Assembly: GCA_027886185.1 (NCBI GenBank)
Contig: WOAB01000527.1
Location: 124,001-188,000, forward strand
Source of the DNA: Rheum nobile
Taxonomy: Eukaryota > Streptophyta > Magnoliopsida > Caryophyllales > Polygonaceae
Direction of reading: 5' to 3'
Length of the DNA stretch: 64,000 nucleotides
The notes under the pieces are model-generated. The model was not told where the DNA came from, searched no databases, and saw only the letters and a program-made list of their open reading frames with translations. Of the stretch, positions 53,654 to 63,449 are shown in pieces (the first letter of the stretch is position 1; the number at the start of each line of letters is the position of its first letter). Made by a program: the position numbers and the translations under genes.

Positions 53654-54624
53654 GGTCATTTCTTAACCTCCTATGCCTTCCATCTTCACATTGACTCAAG
53701 TCCTTGTTGGGCTAGAGCTAGTTATTGATTAAACCTATTTTTAAGATACATGGAATTAGTTACTCATATTCTAATGAATGCTTATTACTTGTGCTTGCTA
53801 AATTTGTTCTTGGCTGGAGTTAGGACATTGTTTTCTGCTTCCTTTCACTCTTCTAAATGAAAAAAACTCTTGCTAAATTCATACATATACAGGAAGCCCC
53901 AAATAGGAACCAATCCCAATCAGATAAGCTGAATAAATGAAAAAACCTGCATTGTAGAGTCCCAAATTGCTATGTTAATGGGTTTCACTGTGAACATTTA
54001 GTATCAATTATGCATAATCTTTGGGCTCACAAATTACTGTTCTTTTTGGGGAAGCACATTGTAGAGTCTGCTAGTGTTTGATACTTTGATCTCTCTTTCA
54101 CTCCCTCTCTGACCATGAGTTTGCTATGGATACTATCATGCTAAAATGCATTGCAGATTCATACTGTGTGGAAATAACCTGCATTGCTTTGGACATTTTG
54201 GTTGTTTACTTATTTAACAGCTTTATCAAATCCATTGTGTAGGATATTTGACCATTGTATGAAGAAAAGACTCTTATGGAACACATGTTTTGCTCGCAAA
54301 GTAGTTAAAGAAGGTGAATATTATGAGGAGATGATGTGATACTTGCGAAAAAATCTCGCAGTAACTACAACCAGGTAGTTACTAGTTTTTACTTGCATTA
54401 AGCTTTCGTGCTTTGGCCTCTACCGAGTATTTCTTCTACTACATATTTTCTTGTTGTAAAATTGGGAAGTTGATTGTCTATTTTGACTATGAGATTGCTA
54501 ATTTTTGTGTTCATTTAGAATAAAGCTAAACAGATGAAGTCCGGTTTAACCAATATTTTTCGAATCCTAATTTTGTAATGCTTTCTTTACTCTGGTCAAC
54601 AAGTTTTGAAGTTTAACCTTACAG
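53654..54624 (+). other. Captured intron-like DNA between the two gene fragments
   Basis: AT-rich and non-coding, with intron character. An exon-like piece with GCAAAGTAGTTAAAGAAGG ending CAACCAG|GTAGTTACT at about 54375 is not identified. The switch from one source gene to the other must lie in this interval. Confidence 0.5.
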
Positions 54625-54721
54625 AATCAAGCCTTTTTTGTGTCCTTCCATGGCTTACAATGGCATTTTCTGCAAATCTTGGGGGTTGGATTGTAGACAC
54701 ACTTGTGAGCAAGGGTGTATC

Positions 54722-55834
54722 TAGGGGTGTCAATCGTTCGGGTCGGGTCATTTAAGATTCGGGTTAGTTTGGATTTGGGCCAATGTCCAATATTATAACA
54801 AGTCGGACCATATCGGGTCGGGTCGGATATTCATTTATCGGGTGTGATCGGGTATTCAGGTCAATTTCGATCGGGTTAATTTGGATTTCGGTCAAACTTA
54901 GGGTTGTCAATCGGGCAAATCGGATTGGTTTCGGCTCGGGTCATTTTGGTTTCGGATTAATTCGGATCCCGGCTAATGACGTATTCACGTGTATTTTGAC
55001 AACTCAATCCAATTCGGGTCGGTCGGGTCCATTGTTCATTTTATCGGGAGAAGTCAGATATTTGGGTCAATTTCGATGGGTTATTTCGGATTATGACCGA
55101 ACTAGATTTTGTGTAAATCATATTTCAGTTGAGTCAGAATTCAGATGAATATGAGTTCGAATGAATAAGATTTCGTTTAAGTACGATCTCAAAAGAATCA
55201 CATTTCGTATAAATCGAATTGTGGTTGAAATGTATTTCGATGGAACCGGTTTTCGATTGAAGGCAAACATAATTATAATAAATATATATATTCACTATAA
55301 AATCTCCTATGATTGAAGTTTTATATTTAAGATTGGGTTTTGGTAAGGATGATTCTTACGGTAAATAGTGAGGATAAACCTAGACCTTTGACTTTATGAT
55401 TTAACGATAAGGAAAGTTTATGATTAAACGATAAGGAAAGTTTAGGATCAGGTGGCATTAATTTTTTCTATGATTTCGGGCTATTGAGTTTTGGTTTTCA
55501 TGTGATTTCGAATCAGTCAACTTTGGGTTTTCGGGTGATTTCGGATCGGACAACATCGGATTTTCGGGTGATTTCGGATCGGGTAACTTCGGGTTTTCGG
55601 GTGATTTCGGATCGGGGAACTTCGGGTTTTCGGGTGATTTCGGGCCGGGTGACTTTGGGTACCAGGTTGATAATGGGCTAGTCCATTCGGGTTATATTTT
55701 GGGTTCGGGCTAGTCGGTTTGGGTCGGGTCGGGTTCGGATATACAATTTTTTAATTTTTTTCGGATATCGAACGGGTTCGGTTTCGGGCAGATCGGGCGG
55801 GTTATTCGGATCGGGTCAAGTTTTGACAGCCCTA
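54722..55834. mobile_element. hAT-like non-autonomous element in the captured exon
   Basis: Starts TAGGGGTGTCAATCG and ends TTGACAGCCCTA, imperfect inverted repeats of the TAGGGnTGTCAA type seen in hAT elements. The 8-bp TSD GGTGTATC is present at 54714-54721 and 55835-55842. The interior consists of TCGGGTCGGG/TTTCGGATCGGG words, and an internal second start TAGGGTTGTCAATCGGGC lies at about 54900. There is no transposase. Excising it with one TSD copy restores the captured transporter exon exactly, which confirms the boundaries. Confidence 0.9.
55484..55680 (+). repeat. 33-bp tandem repeats inside the hAT-like element
   Basis: Five to six copies of a 33-bp unit around TTTCGGGTGATTTCGGATCG give an 11-residue pattern (GFRVISDRxTS) that is an artefact of the repeat rather than a gene. 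Confidence 0.85.
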
Positions 55835-56900
55835 GGTGTATCTGTTATAACAGTTCGCAAGGTACTGCTCAATATCCTAATTGTAATAGTTTCAATAGCA
55901 TTCTTGGCTTTTTGATACTTGCTACTTGTGCCCACCATATGATTATTCCATTGCTATCGCTGTTCTTCTGATTTTTTTTCTTAAAAGTATAATACTTCGG
56001 TTAATGAAAGATTCACCCTCTGCTGATGATTGCATGTATACTGAAAAATATGTGTTCTAAGGATTCATAGCACTAATATATTGATGTTCTATGCATGTCA
56101 TGCAAACCATTGGGTTTTTGGGCCCTACATTCTTCTTGACTCAGTTGAGCCACATAGACTCTCCTGCCATGGTTGTTCTCTGTATGGCTTGCAGTCAGGT
56201 GTGTTTCCTATGATTCTATAACGCAAAAACGGTAGTTATACTAGAACGGTTGCCAGCTTGCCTGCAGAAATTAATTGCAAAGGCAAATTTCAGGCTACAA
56301 ATATTCCTTGTGCTGGTTAAGCAAGATCAAGTATCAAGCTTCTCTTGTATAATCTCTACAATTCTTCTTCCTTTTGTTTAGATATTATGAAGCTTAGTTG
56401 ACTAAAAGAAGCATCATTTGTTGTTTTCATCAGGGAACTGATACTTTCTCACAATCTGGACTATATTCAAATCATCAAGATATTGCCCCTAGATGCTCTG
56501 TAAGTATGATTTCTCTTCTTTCCTATCTGTACTCTATTAACTCCTATTTTACTTTGAAACTACATTCTTCAGGGAATCCTGCTAGGCCTGTTGAGCACTG
56601 TCGGAGTGCTAGCTGGTGTCCTTGGAACTGCAGCAACAGGCTACATATTGCAACGCGGTAGGCGTTTTTCAAGTCCTAATTACTTACTGCCATTATTCAC
56701 TTACTATAACATCCTATATGGGGACTTCATACAAAAAAATTCTTCCAGACAAAGAAAAAAAAATCCACGTCGCTCGCTTCTAACCCTGCTTCTTACCTTC
56801 AGGTTCTTGGGACAATGTCTTTGAGGTCTCTGTGGGACTGTACTTAGTAGGAACCGTGGTATGGAATCTAGTCTCTACTGGTGAGAAGATATTGGATTGA

Positions 56901-57299
56901 GTCTGAAATCCTTGGATATTATAATGCTCTTAAGGATCATCACATTTCTAAATATATGGAAGTTCAAGTCTTCGGAGGCATTGTTTCTTCATGAACTTTA
57001 TTTTCTCTGATAACATAGATTGAGAGTTTTTTTTCTTTAAGCATGTTGGTTTGTAGAGTATGGGCTTGTCACCTGTTGTATGCTGCTAGATTATATAAAT
57101 TTGTAGTCTTTGAAATGCTATAACTACACATGATGCTTTGGCCACAACGGAGAAATTTTTTGGATGGTTGCCATTATATAAAGTACCTTAAGTTTGATGA
57201 TCTGTCAAGCTTATCCTACTTCGGGTGATCTCTACTGTTCTTTCTTTAATGGATGGTGGTTTTAGAAATTAAACTGTCATCAAATTGAATAAATGACGG
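56901..57299 (+). other. 3'-UTR-like flank of the captured transporter fragment
   Basis: AT-rich, non-coding stretch following the TGA at 56898-56900; probably the source gene's 3' UTR and downstream DNA carried along by the CACTA element. Confidence 0.5.
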
Positions 57300-57534
57300 A
57301 GACTAAGATCTTTTTTTTTTTAAAAAAAAATGGGACCCCGGTTTTTACACAAAATCGGACCCCGATTTTAAAAAAAAAAAAGATCTTGGACCCCGGTTTT
57401 TTCTAAAAACTGGGGTCCTGATCTTTTTTATTTTTTAAAAAAAAATATCTCAGACCCCGATTTTTTCTTCGGATCCCGGTTACAAAAAACGGGATCCGGA
57501 CCTCGCCGAGAACAACCACGGTTCTGTACTAGTG
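57300..57534 (-). repeat. CACTA right end and subterminal repeats
   Basis: Repeated GGACCCCG(A/G)TTTT and AAAACCGGGGTCC-like units between A/T runs, finishing GTACTAGTG. The final 10 bp are the inverted copy of the left end. Confidence 0.88.
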
Positions 57535-57537
57535 TGA

Positions 57538-58730
57538 CAGACCTGTTTGCAAATGGCACATGCACTAATTCTCACGGTGGTTCTTCATCCCGTAACACTG
57601 CAACCACTCCTCTACTCCATTCTCTTCTCGTGGACTGGAGGGAAGTGGTGGTCAGGAAGGTAACCCTTCTGGCGTATTGAATGTCAAATTTGAAGCAAGA
57701 TCGGGCACCCGACAATTGACTGCTACAAACGCAACAACCACAACTATTTCCTGTGCGCCCGCCGCTGCCCAGAAATGCCGATCTTTCCTTTGATTGGCAG
57801 GCTGAGCACTCCGCCCACTATGCATCGCCATCCTCTCTAATGGATCATGATTGGCACTTTGACACGGGCGCTACTGACCATGTCTCCAATGAACCCAACA
57901 AGTTGACCATCTCTGAGGAGTATCGTGGGGTGACAAACTCTCTGTTGGTAACGGTAATCAATTGTCTATTTCTCATTTTAGCTCTACTATTTTTCCTACA
58001 AAACATGCTTCTGTCAAATTAGAAAAATATTCTTGTTGTGCCTGATCTTACCAAAACCCTACTCAGTGTCTCTAAACTTAATAAAGATATTGACACATAC
58101 ATGATTTTTTAACTTGACCATTGTGTTGTTAAGGATCTGCAGGACAACCCAATCATGCACGGAACCATTGACCATGGCCTATACCGTCTTCATCAGTCAT
58201 GACCGAACCATCCTCCACCTTCTGTTCAATTTGGCACCCACACCTCCCTGCTTGGATGGCATCGTCGCTTGGCTCATCCTTATGAGCACATCCTCTGTCA
58301 TCTAATGTCTCAGTTTAGGCTTCATGTTAGTTCAAATAAAATTCCCAGTTTGTGTGATGCATGTTAGTTGGGCAAGATTCATGGTTTTCATTTTCCTAGC
58401 TCTCATATTAGTTCAAATAAACCTTTTGAGTTGATCTATTTAGATGTTTGGGGCTTTTGCTCTTGTGTTAACTTTCAATGAAAATTGTTACTTTGTACTT
58501 TTCATTGAGGATGCTACTAAGTTTATTTGGATATACTTTTTGAGTCATAAATCTCGGGTTTTTAATGTCTTGCAAAAATTCAGGACAATGGTTCAAACAC
58601 AATTTGGGTGTCTTATCAAGTGTCTTCAAACTGATTGGGGTGGGAAATTTCGTAATGTGTCTAGCTTCTTTTTCACTGCAGAGCGTATAAATAACATCAT
58701 TGTGGAAAAAAAAGGCTCACTCTATTAGCT
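57538..58730 (+). pseudogene. Copia protease, pre-integrase and integrase remnant
   Basis: After the CACTA, gag ends and protease follows as HDWHFDTGATDHVSN at about 57846-57890 (catalytic DTG kept). Next are NILVVPDLTKTLLSVSKL in broken frames and the pre-integrase text HGLYRLHQ. Decayed integrase has FELIYLDVWGFC, EDATKFIWIYFLSHKS, FNVLQKFRTMVQTQFG and LQTDWGGKF. Many stops and frameshifts show this copy is long dead. Confidence 0.85.
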
Positions 58731-59460
58731 CAATCTTCTTGTCTTTTGGAAACATGCCTTTCACATCGATACATATCGCCAGATAGGGCTATAACATCTA
58801 CTCTCAGTTACACTTCCCCTTACCAAAAACTCTACTCTAAAGTTCCTAACTATGACTTTATCAAGCCATTTGGGTGTCTTTGTTATCCTTTATGCGTCCC
58901 TACAATCGTCATAAAATGGAATTTCGGCCTCTTCCTTGTGTCTTCCTTGGGTTTAGTTCCATATACAACAAGATTTGTTTTTTCATATCCCCACTTCCAA
59001 AACCTATATAGCCCGCCATGTCATGTTCGATGAAGAGGTCAGTCCCTATGCCACCCAAACTTGGGCTTTGCTATCACCACCCTTTGCTTCTCATTCGGCA
59101 CCAAACACCCTCCATGAATTGGCTGCCATCACCTCTATCCCGTCCACTATTGTCGACGTTGTTGGTGGATCTCCCACTTCCACCTCGATCGTCGCCTCTC
59201 CCTTATCTCCTACCTTCGACCTGACCTCTCCCAGCATTACATCATCGGCCATCTCCTAGACCACCTCATCGTCGGATCCATCCCAATCACCACATGCCCC
59301 TCTAGACCGGTCTTATCCCAACGCCACTGCATATTTTCGTCCATCAGATACTACCACTCATACAATGACTACCCGTCCCCATACCAATTCCATACAACCC
59401 AAATCCTTTACCATCACTCGCCATCCCCTCAAAGCTGATACCCAACCCCTGTTTGAAAAT
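58731..59460 (+). pseudogene. Copia integrase C-terminal region and linker
   Basis: Fragments YTSPYQKLYSKVPNYDFIKP, FGCLCYP, TSKTYIARHVMFDEEVSPY mark the integrase end. The linker is rich in Ser, Thr and Pro (TSIPSTIVDVVGGSPTSTS). It is frameshifted several times, and TAG near 59258 interrupts it. Confidence 0.8.
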
Positions 59461-60165
59461 GAACCCACCACTTATGTTCAGGCCAACAAACATCTATGTT
59501 GGCATGTTAATGAGCAATAACACTCCTGGTACTAGTGGGTTTACAAGATTAAGCGGAAAGTTTATGGTTCCATCAAGCGGTACAAATCTCTCCTGGTTGC
59601 TAAGGGGTTTCATCAGGAAGGAGTTGATTATTTTGACACTTTCAATCCCGTTGTCAAGCCTACCATTGTTCGTTTGGTACTGAGCATAGCCTTGTCTCAA
59701 GGATGGCCTATTCGACAACTTGTCATCAACAATGTTTCCTAAATGGTGATTTAGCAGAAATTGTTTACATAGGGCAGCCGAAGGGGTTTATTGATCATGT
59801 ACGACCCTCTTATGTCTGCAGGCTCGACAAGGAACTTTAGGTGTCAAGTAGGCTTTCGGGCTTGGTTTTAAAATCTCAAGACATTTATGCTTTCTAATGG
59901 TTTCCGCGCCTACTATTCAAACACATCACTCTTTGTTCACAAGTATTCCACTACTACTATTTATCTCTTGGTATATGTTGATGACTTGATTCTTATAGGC
60001 AATGACCCTGACTATATCAATCGGTTTGTTCATCATCTTAATCAAGCTTTCTCTCTGAAGGATTTGGGACCATTAAGCTACTTTTTGGGAACTGAAGTTT
60101 TGCCTCATGATTTTGGTTTACTTCATTCCCAATCCAAGTATATTTGGGATGTTCTTTCCTGATGT
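59461..60165 (+). pseudogene. Copia reverse transcriptase remnant
   Basis: Readable pieces: KRYKSLLVAKGFHQEGVDYF, TFNPVVKPTIVRLVLSIA, WPIRQL, GFIDHVRPSYVC-like, LVYVDDLILIGNDPDYIN (active site YVDD intact) and FSLKDLGPLSYFLGTEVLP. A deletion and frameshifts lie between about 59740 and 59890. It is inactive. Confidence 0.88.
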
Positions 60166-60910
60166 CACGTAACTGATGCTAAGCCGTTGAACTCGTCATA
60201 TGACCCAGTACCAACCTTTAGTGAGTCGGTGAACCCGCATCTGATGCATGCCTTTATAGACATGTCGTCGGTGCCCTTCAATATTCCACCATTACTCGTC
60301 ATGAGATTGCCTATATCGTTAATCGAGTATGTCAATTCATGCATTCTCCCACAGTTGCACAATGACAGATTGCTAAACGGATCCTCCGTTACCTTAAGGG
60401 CACTATTGATCATGGTCTGCTACTTAAAAGAGACCCCTCTACTTGGCTTCTTGCTTATTATGACGTTAGATGGATTTCTAACATGGATGAGTGCCGCTTT
60501 CGGCTTTGCCATTTATTTTGGCTCCAATCTCATTAGCTGGACCTCTCGCAAGCAACGAGTGGTCGCCCGGTTTAGATTGAAGCCGAATGTCGAGCGTTGG
60601 CGTATACTACCGCCGACTTGTCTTAGCTATTGTAGCTTCTGCATGAGCTCTGATTTTCCTCGTCCCAGCCTCATGTCCTCTTGTGTGACAACATTGGTGC
60701 CACTTTTATGACAGCTAACCCAGTCATCAACTCTCGTTCCAAGCATAAACAACTTGACTACTACTTCGTTCATGAAAGTGTTGACTCGAGCCTCCTTAAG
60801 GCTCAACATGCCGTCTCTGCTGGCCAGATGGCAGACATCTTCACCAAGCCAATCGGCTCGCCTCGGCTCTGCCATTTACGGTCCAAGATCCAAGTCCGGA
60901 CTCACACTTG
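60166..60910 (+). pseudogene. Copia RNase H remnant
   Basis: Fragments include ILRYLKGTIDHGLLLKRD-like text, AYYDVRWISNMDECR (decayed SDADWAG-type motif), TSGRPV, CDNIGATFMTANPV, KQLDYYFVHESV and AGQMADIFTKPIG, the usual end of Copia pol. Several frames are used. Stop TGA near 60910 precedes the polypurine tract. Confidence 0.85.
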
Positions 60911-60911
60911 A

Positions 60912-60922
60912 TCTTGCTGGGG
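60912..60922 (+). other. Copia polypurine tract
   Basis: TTGCTGGGGG directly precedes the 3' LTR start TATTAGATATTATTA (an original TG start has probably mutated). Confidence 0.65.
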
Positions 60923-61433
60923 GTATTAGATATTATTAGTTCTTGTTTGGTTGAATGTGGAAAGTGTAATTCCTAGGAAGTTACTTCATGTGAAATCAAA
61001 ATATGAGAATTTAGATTCATGGAAATTGATAAATTATGTTTAGTTAAAATCTAAATCATGGGAAATATGAGGGAATAAAATTTTACCCACTCCTTTCTAG
61101 GTGATTGTACTTTCTATGTTTCGTAGGAATTGAAAATCCCATGAATTAAATATCTGTATTTTTCAAAAACAAAAAGGCCAACCAAACACATATATTTGAT
61201 ATCACTTCTCAAATAATTTAAAATCATGAGAATTTACTTCTCAACCAAACGAGCACTTAAAGATATTGTAAAGATGATGTAGATTATGTTATCCTTTCCG
61301 CAATTATATTATGTGCGTATCTCTTGTAATTATCTAGTGGTTAGATAAGATTTCCTGTTGTATCTATTTATACCTCATCAATCAATGAAAAGATCAATCA
61401 ACTGAAATCATTCAATGACTGTGATAATATACA
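60923..61433 (+). repeat. Copia 3' LTR, interrupted by a MITE
   Basis: LTR sequence is 60923-60938 plus 61260-61433, matching the split 5' LTR (AATTATATTATGTGC, TTGTAATTATCTAGTGG, GATTTCCTnTTGTATC, GATCAATCAATGA). Divergence between copies is far higher than for Tat or Athila, so Copia is the oldest layer of this nest. Confidence 0.82.
60939..61256. mobile_element. Harbinger-type MITE in the Copia 3' LTR
   Basis: Ends GTTCTTGTTTGGTTGA and TCAACCAAACGAGCAC are inverted repeats, flanked by TTA on both sides (60936-60938, 61257-61259). 318 bp, AT-rich, non-coding. Related by its TTGTTTGGTT ends to the MITE at 8793/19933. Confidence 0.82.
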
Positions 61434-62040
61434 TTATCCCTCTCGTTTCCAAATTCTTCACTTTGTCAGCTCCCATGGTCCGTGCTCTTTTCTTTCTCTC
61501 CTAATTTTGGTACAAGTGGTATGGTGCAATTGTAATAAGTTAGTTCCTCTATAATTTGCTTTATTCATCCTCTTGTAGAACATTTTCTATGATATTGTTC
61601 TTGATTCAATACTCAATATTCTTCTAGTTCACCCATCTTAGCTAGTCAAAATCAAATCGAATTCAACTCACCAGTGAATTAGATAGTTCTATACCAAGTT
61701 ATAATCAAGAAAATAAATGACTATATAAATGCTCTCAAAAGTGAAAACTCAATATTGAAAACGAGAAGAGAAGTAAATATGATGAATAAGTGAATTAAAA
61801 CGAAAAAGTTTGTTTCTAATTCACCTCACCCTTATGAACGTGTTTACATGAGTTTGATCATTGATATTTAAAAATCTTGTTTTCTTCATAATGTGCTCAT
61901 TACCCTCAGATTATTAAAATCTTCATTTTCGTAAGAAAATTCATCAAAGATAATTGTGGTTTTGTTGAGTTTGACCCATCTGGTTTTTTGTGTGAAGGAT
62001 TTTCAAACGAGAATCACACAATTGAGATATAACATCATGT
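61434..62040. other. AT-rich spacer, nothing recognised
   Basis: No gene, RNA or repeat boundary seen between the Copia 3' LTR and the next Copia remnant. Confidence 0.45.
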
Positions 62041-62760
62041 CACCTCACAGTCATCCCTTGTCAGTGTCACCAACCCTGCTCGTCCGTCCTATCTTTTCTC
62101 ATTGTCTACAGTGTCGTCCTCCACTTGGCATGTCCACCTTGGTCACCCTGGTGCCCTAGTCTTAGATTTGCTTAGGAAAACTTGTCTTTTTTGTTGTAAT
62201 AAAAAGCGTGTCTCTACCCTTTGTCATTCTTGTCATTTGGAAAAGCATTCTCAAACTACTATTGTTGCTCCTTCTAACATTATTCATAGTGACTTGTGGA
62301 CTTTTCCTATTCGTAGCTCTTATGGTTCTCGTTGTTACCTTGTACTTCTTGGTGATTTTACTCACTTCCTATGGGTATTTTCAATTAAATACAAGTCACA
62401 AGTGTTTTCATTGTTTGTTAAATTCCATCAATTTGTTAAAAACAATTCAACTGTCCATCAAATCTTTCCAATATGATATGGGTAGAGAATTTGAAAAAAA
62501 ATGATTTTCACTCCTCCTTTCAAACTAATGGTACCACCTTCTGGTTTTATGTCCTCACACTTCTCAAAATAATACGCCGAACGAGTCATACAGACTATCA
62601 ATAACATGGTCTGAACCTTATCTTTTCATGCCTCTATACCACCTACTTACCAGCGCTATGCTTTAGATATGGCATCCTATCTCTTTAACATACCTCCCAC
62701 GGTCTTGGGTTCTCTTCTGCAGATATCTCGCTGTATTCCGCACTCGTCTCACAAATTTGT
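62041..62760 (+). pseudogene. Second Copia remnant: pre-integrase and integrase
   Basis: Pre-integrase WHVHLGHPGALVLDLL is at about 62118-62165. An HHCC-type CHSCHLEKHS and integrase text IIHSDLWTFPI, YLVLLGDFTHFLWVFSIKYK and FVKFHQFVKNNST follow. The frame then shifts (YDMGREF near 62475). A late piece at about 62665-62700 resembles the conserved ALxxATYLLNILPT stretch. This is a different Copia family from the 35.8-61.4 kb element. It is truncated on the right by the Athila-type copy C. Confidence 0.8.
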
Positions 62761-62804
62761 TCTTCCCTTTCAGCTAAGGGGGCGACATGCAGCTGCTCAG
62801 TACT

Positions 62805-63312
62805 TTATAGGGTCATCGAGAAGACATTCTCTTCCTGGTGCACCATTGGGTGAGATAGTGGTTCTGCCGACGTCATGGCCTCCATTCTGCTCATTGCTTG
62901 CACCAATTGCTCCGTCTGCCTCTCAGAGTTCTGGATATAGGACTTCATTTGTTGTTCAAGTTGGATCGTGCTCTGATTGAGAGATCGAAACATGTCCTCC
63001 AATGACATGGAGGGACTTGGATTGTGCCCCATCTGATTTTCCAAGGTCCGAAATAAATCCGCAGTAGACTGTGAGACATAGTAATCTGGATTGGACACTG
63101 ATGGGCTATGCTCGTAGGCTGGGTAGTACTGTGGTGGAGTACCCTGTTGATAGAACGACTGTGGTCCCGGGTAAAACTCCTGGTAATCATGACCATAAGG
63201 GGGATAATGTTGGTGCCCATAACTCGAATTGGGGTGATCTCTCCACCCTGGAGTATATGCGTATGAGTATGGGTCATATTGCGGCTCCTGATGGAAGTGG
63301 GGAAATCTATCC
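62805..63312 (-). pseudogene. Athila-type gag fragment (copy C)
   Basis: Likely begins at the Met of MDRFPHFHQEPQYDPYSYAY (63312). An upstream in-frame extension runs through leader sequence and is not favoured. It is rich in Tyr, Pro, Gln, His (GWRDHPNSSYGHQHYPPYG), then a coiled-coil (EDMFRSLNQSTIQLEQQMKS, SERQTEQLVQAMSRMEAM). This matches the variable and coiled-coil parts of Athila gag, but the capsid core and zinc knuckle are not found here. It ends SMTL at a TGA after the frame leaves homologous sequence. Confidence 0.65.
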
Positions 63313-63428
63313 ATCTCTGTAACAAAATCAAAAAGGAAAAAAAAAAAAATCAATAGCACGGGTGTGGACCGTAAGATAGGTCCACACAATAGTTGACACA
63401 CAAATCGCACACAAAATAGATTATTGCC

Positions 63429-63446
63429 TCCCCGGCAACGGCGCCA
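63429..63446 (-). other. Primer-binding site of Athila-type copy C
   Basis: TCCCCGGCAACGGCGCCA on the plus strand, followed by ATT and the LTR start TGATAACAGC at 63450. Confidence 0.82.
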
Positions 63447-63449
63447 ATT

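Larger units (their letters stand above)
54625..56900 (+). pseudogene. Captured 3' end of a PHT4-type anion transporter gene
   Basis: Five exons are in order. Exon 1 is 54625-54721, resuming at 55843-55861 after the hAT insertion (VLPWLTMAFSANLGGW, VDTLVSKGVS, ITVRK). Exon 2 is 56097-56198 (MQTIGFLGPTFFLTQLSHID, VLCMACSQ). Exon 3 is 56434-56499 (GTDTFSQSGLYSNHQDIAPR). Exon 4 is 56573-56657 (VGVLAGVLGTAATGYILQR). Exon 5 is 56803-56900 (GSWDNVFEVSVGLYLVG, NLVSTGEKILD, stop TGA). Splice sites are intact except the exon 2 acceptor (TGCAT for TGCAG). The sequence matches the C-terminal transmembrane half of plastid PHT4/ANTR1-like Na-dependent phosphate transporters. No stop apart from the hAT insertion. 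It is a partial copy, not a working gene. Confidence 0.9.
52719..57534 (+). mobile_element. Pack-CACTA element carrying two host gene fragments
   Basis: Both ends read CACTAGTACA inwards (52719-52728 and 57525-57534). TSD TGA is at 52716-52718 and 57535-57537. Subterminal repeats with ACCGCGG/ACCCCGGTTTT words fill 52730-53030 and 57300-57520. The 4.8-kb element has no transposase. Instead it carries the first exon of a VIT/VWA protein gene (53256-53653) and the last five exons of a PHT4-type transporter gene (54625-56900), both on the plus strand. A hAT-like element sits inside one captured exon. It is inserted in Copia gag. Confidence 0.93.
35785..61433 (+). mobile_element. Short-LTR Copia element swollen by insertions
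   Basis: The host element has a 5' LTR (split by the Tat element), gag at 52139-52715, protease, integrase, RT and RNase H remnants at 57538-60910, a polypurine tract at about 60912-60922 and a 3' LTR (split by a MITE). Subtracting the Tat (16.1 kb), CACTA (4.8 kb) and MITE (0.3 kb) leaves about 4.4 kb, normal for Copia. The LTRs are only about 170-185 bp, as in Ale/Retrofit-like Copia. Pol is badly decayed. The outer TSD was not identified, and the LTR edges are accurate to about 10 bp. Confidence 0.85.

Noticed and set aside
53040..53699. 219-residue ORF on the minus strand
   Set aside because: It is antisense to the captured VIT/VWA exon, whose plus-strand protein is clearly conserved; the minus frame is a compositional shadow of GC-rich sequence.
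55484..55681. 65-residue protein with 11-residue repeats
   Set aside because: Produced by 33-bp tandem repeats inside a hAT-like element; no start context or homology.
54625..56900. A real host PHT4 transporter gene
   Set aside because: Only the C-terminal exons exist, the first is split by a hAT-like element, one acceptor is mutated, and everything lies between CACTA ends with a TSD.
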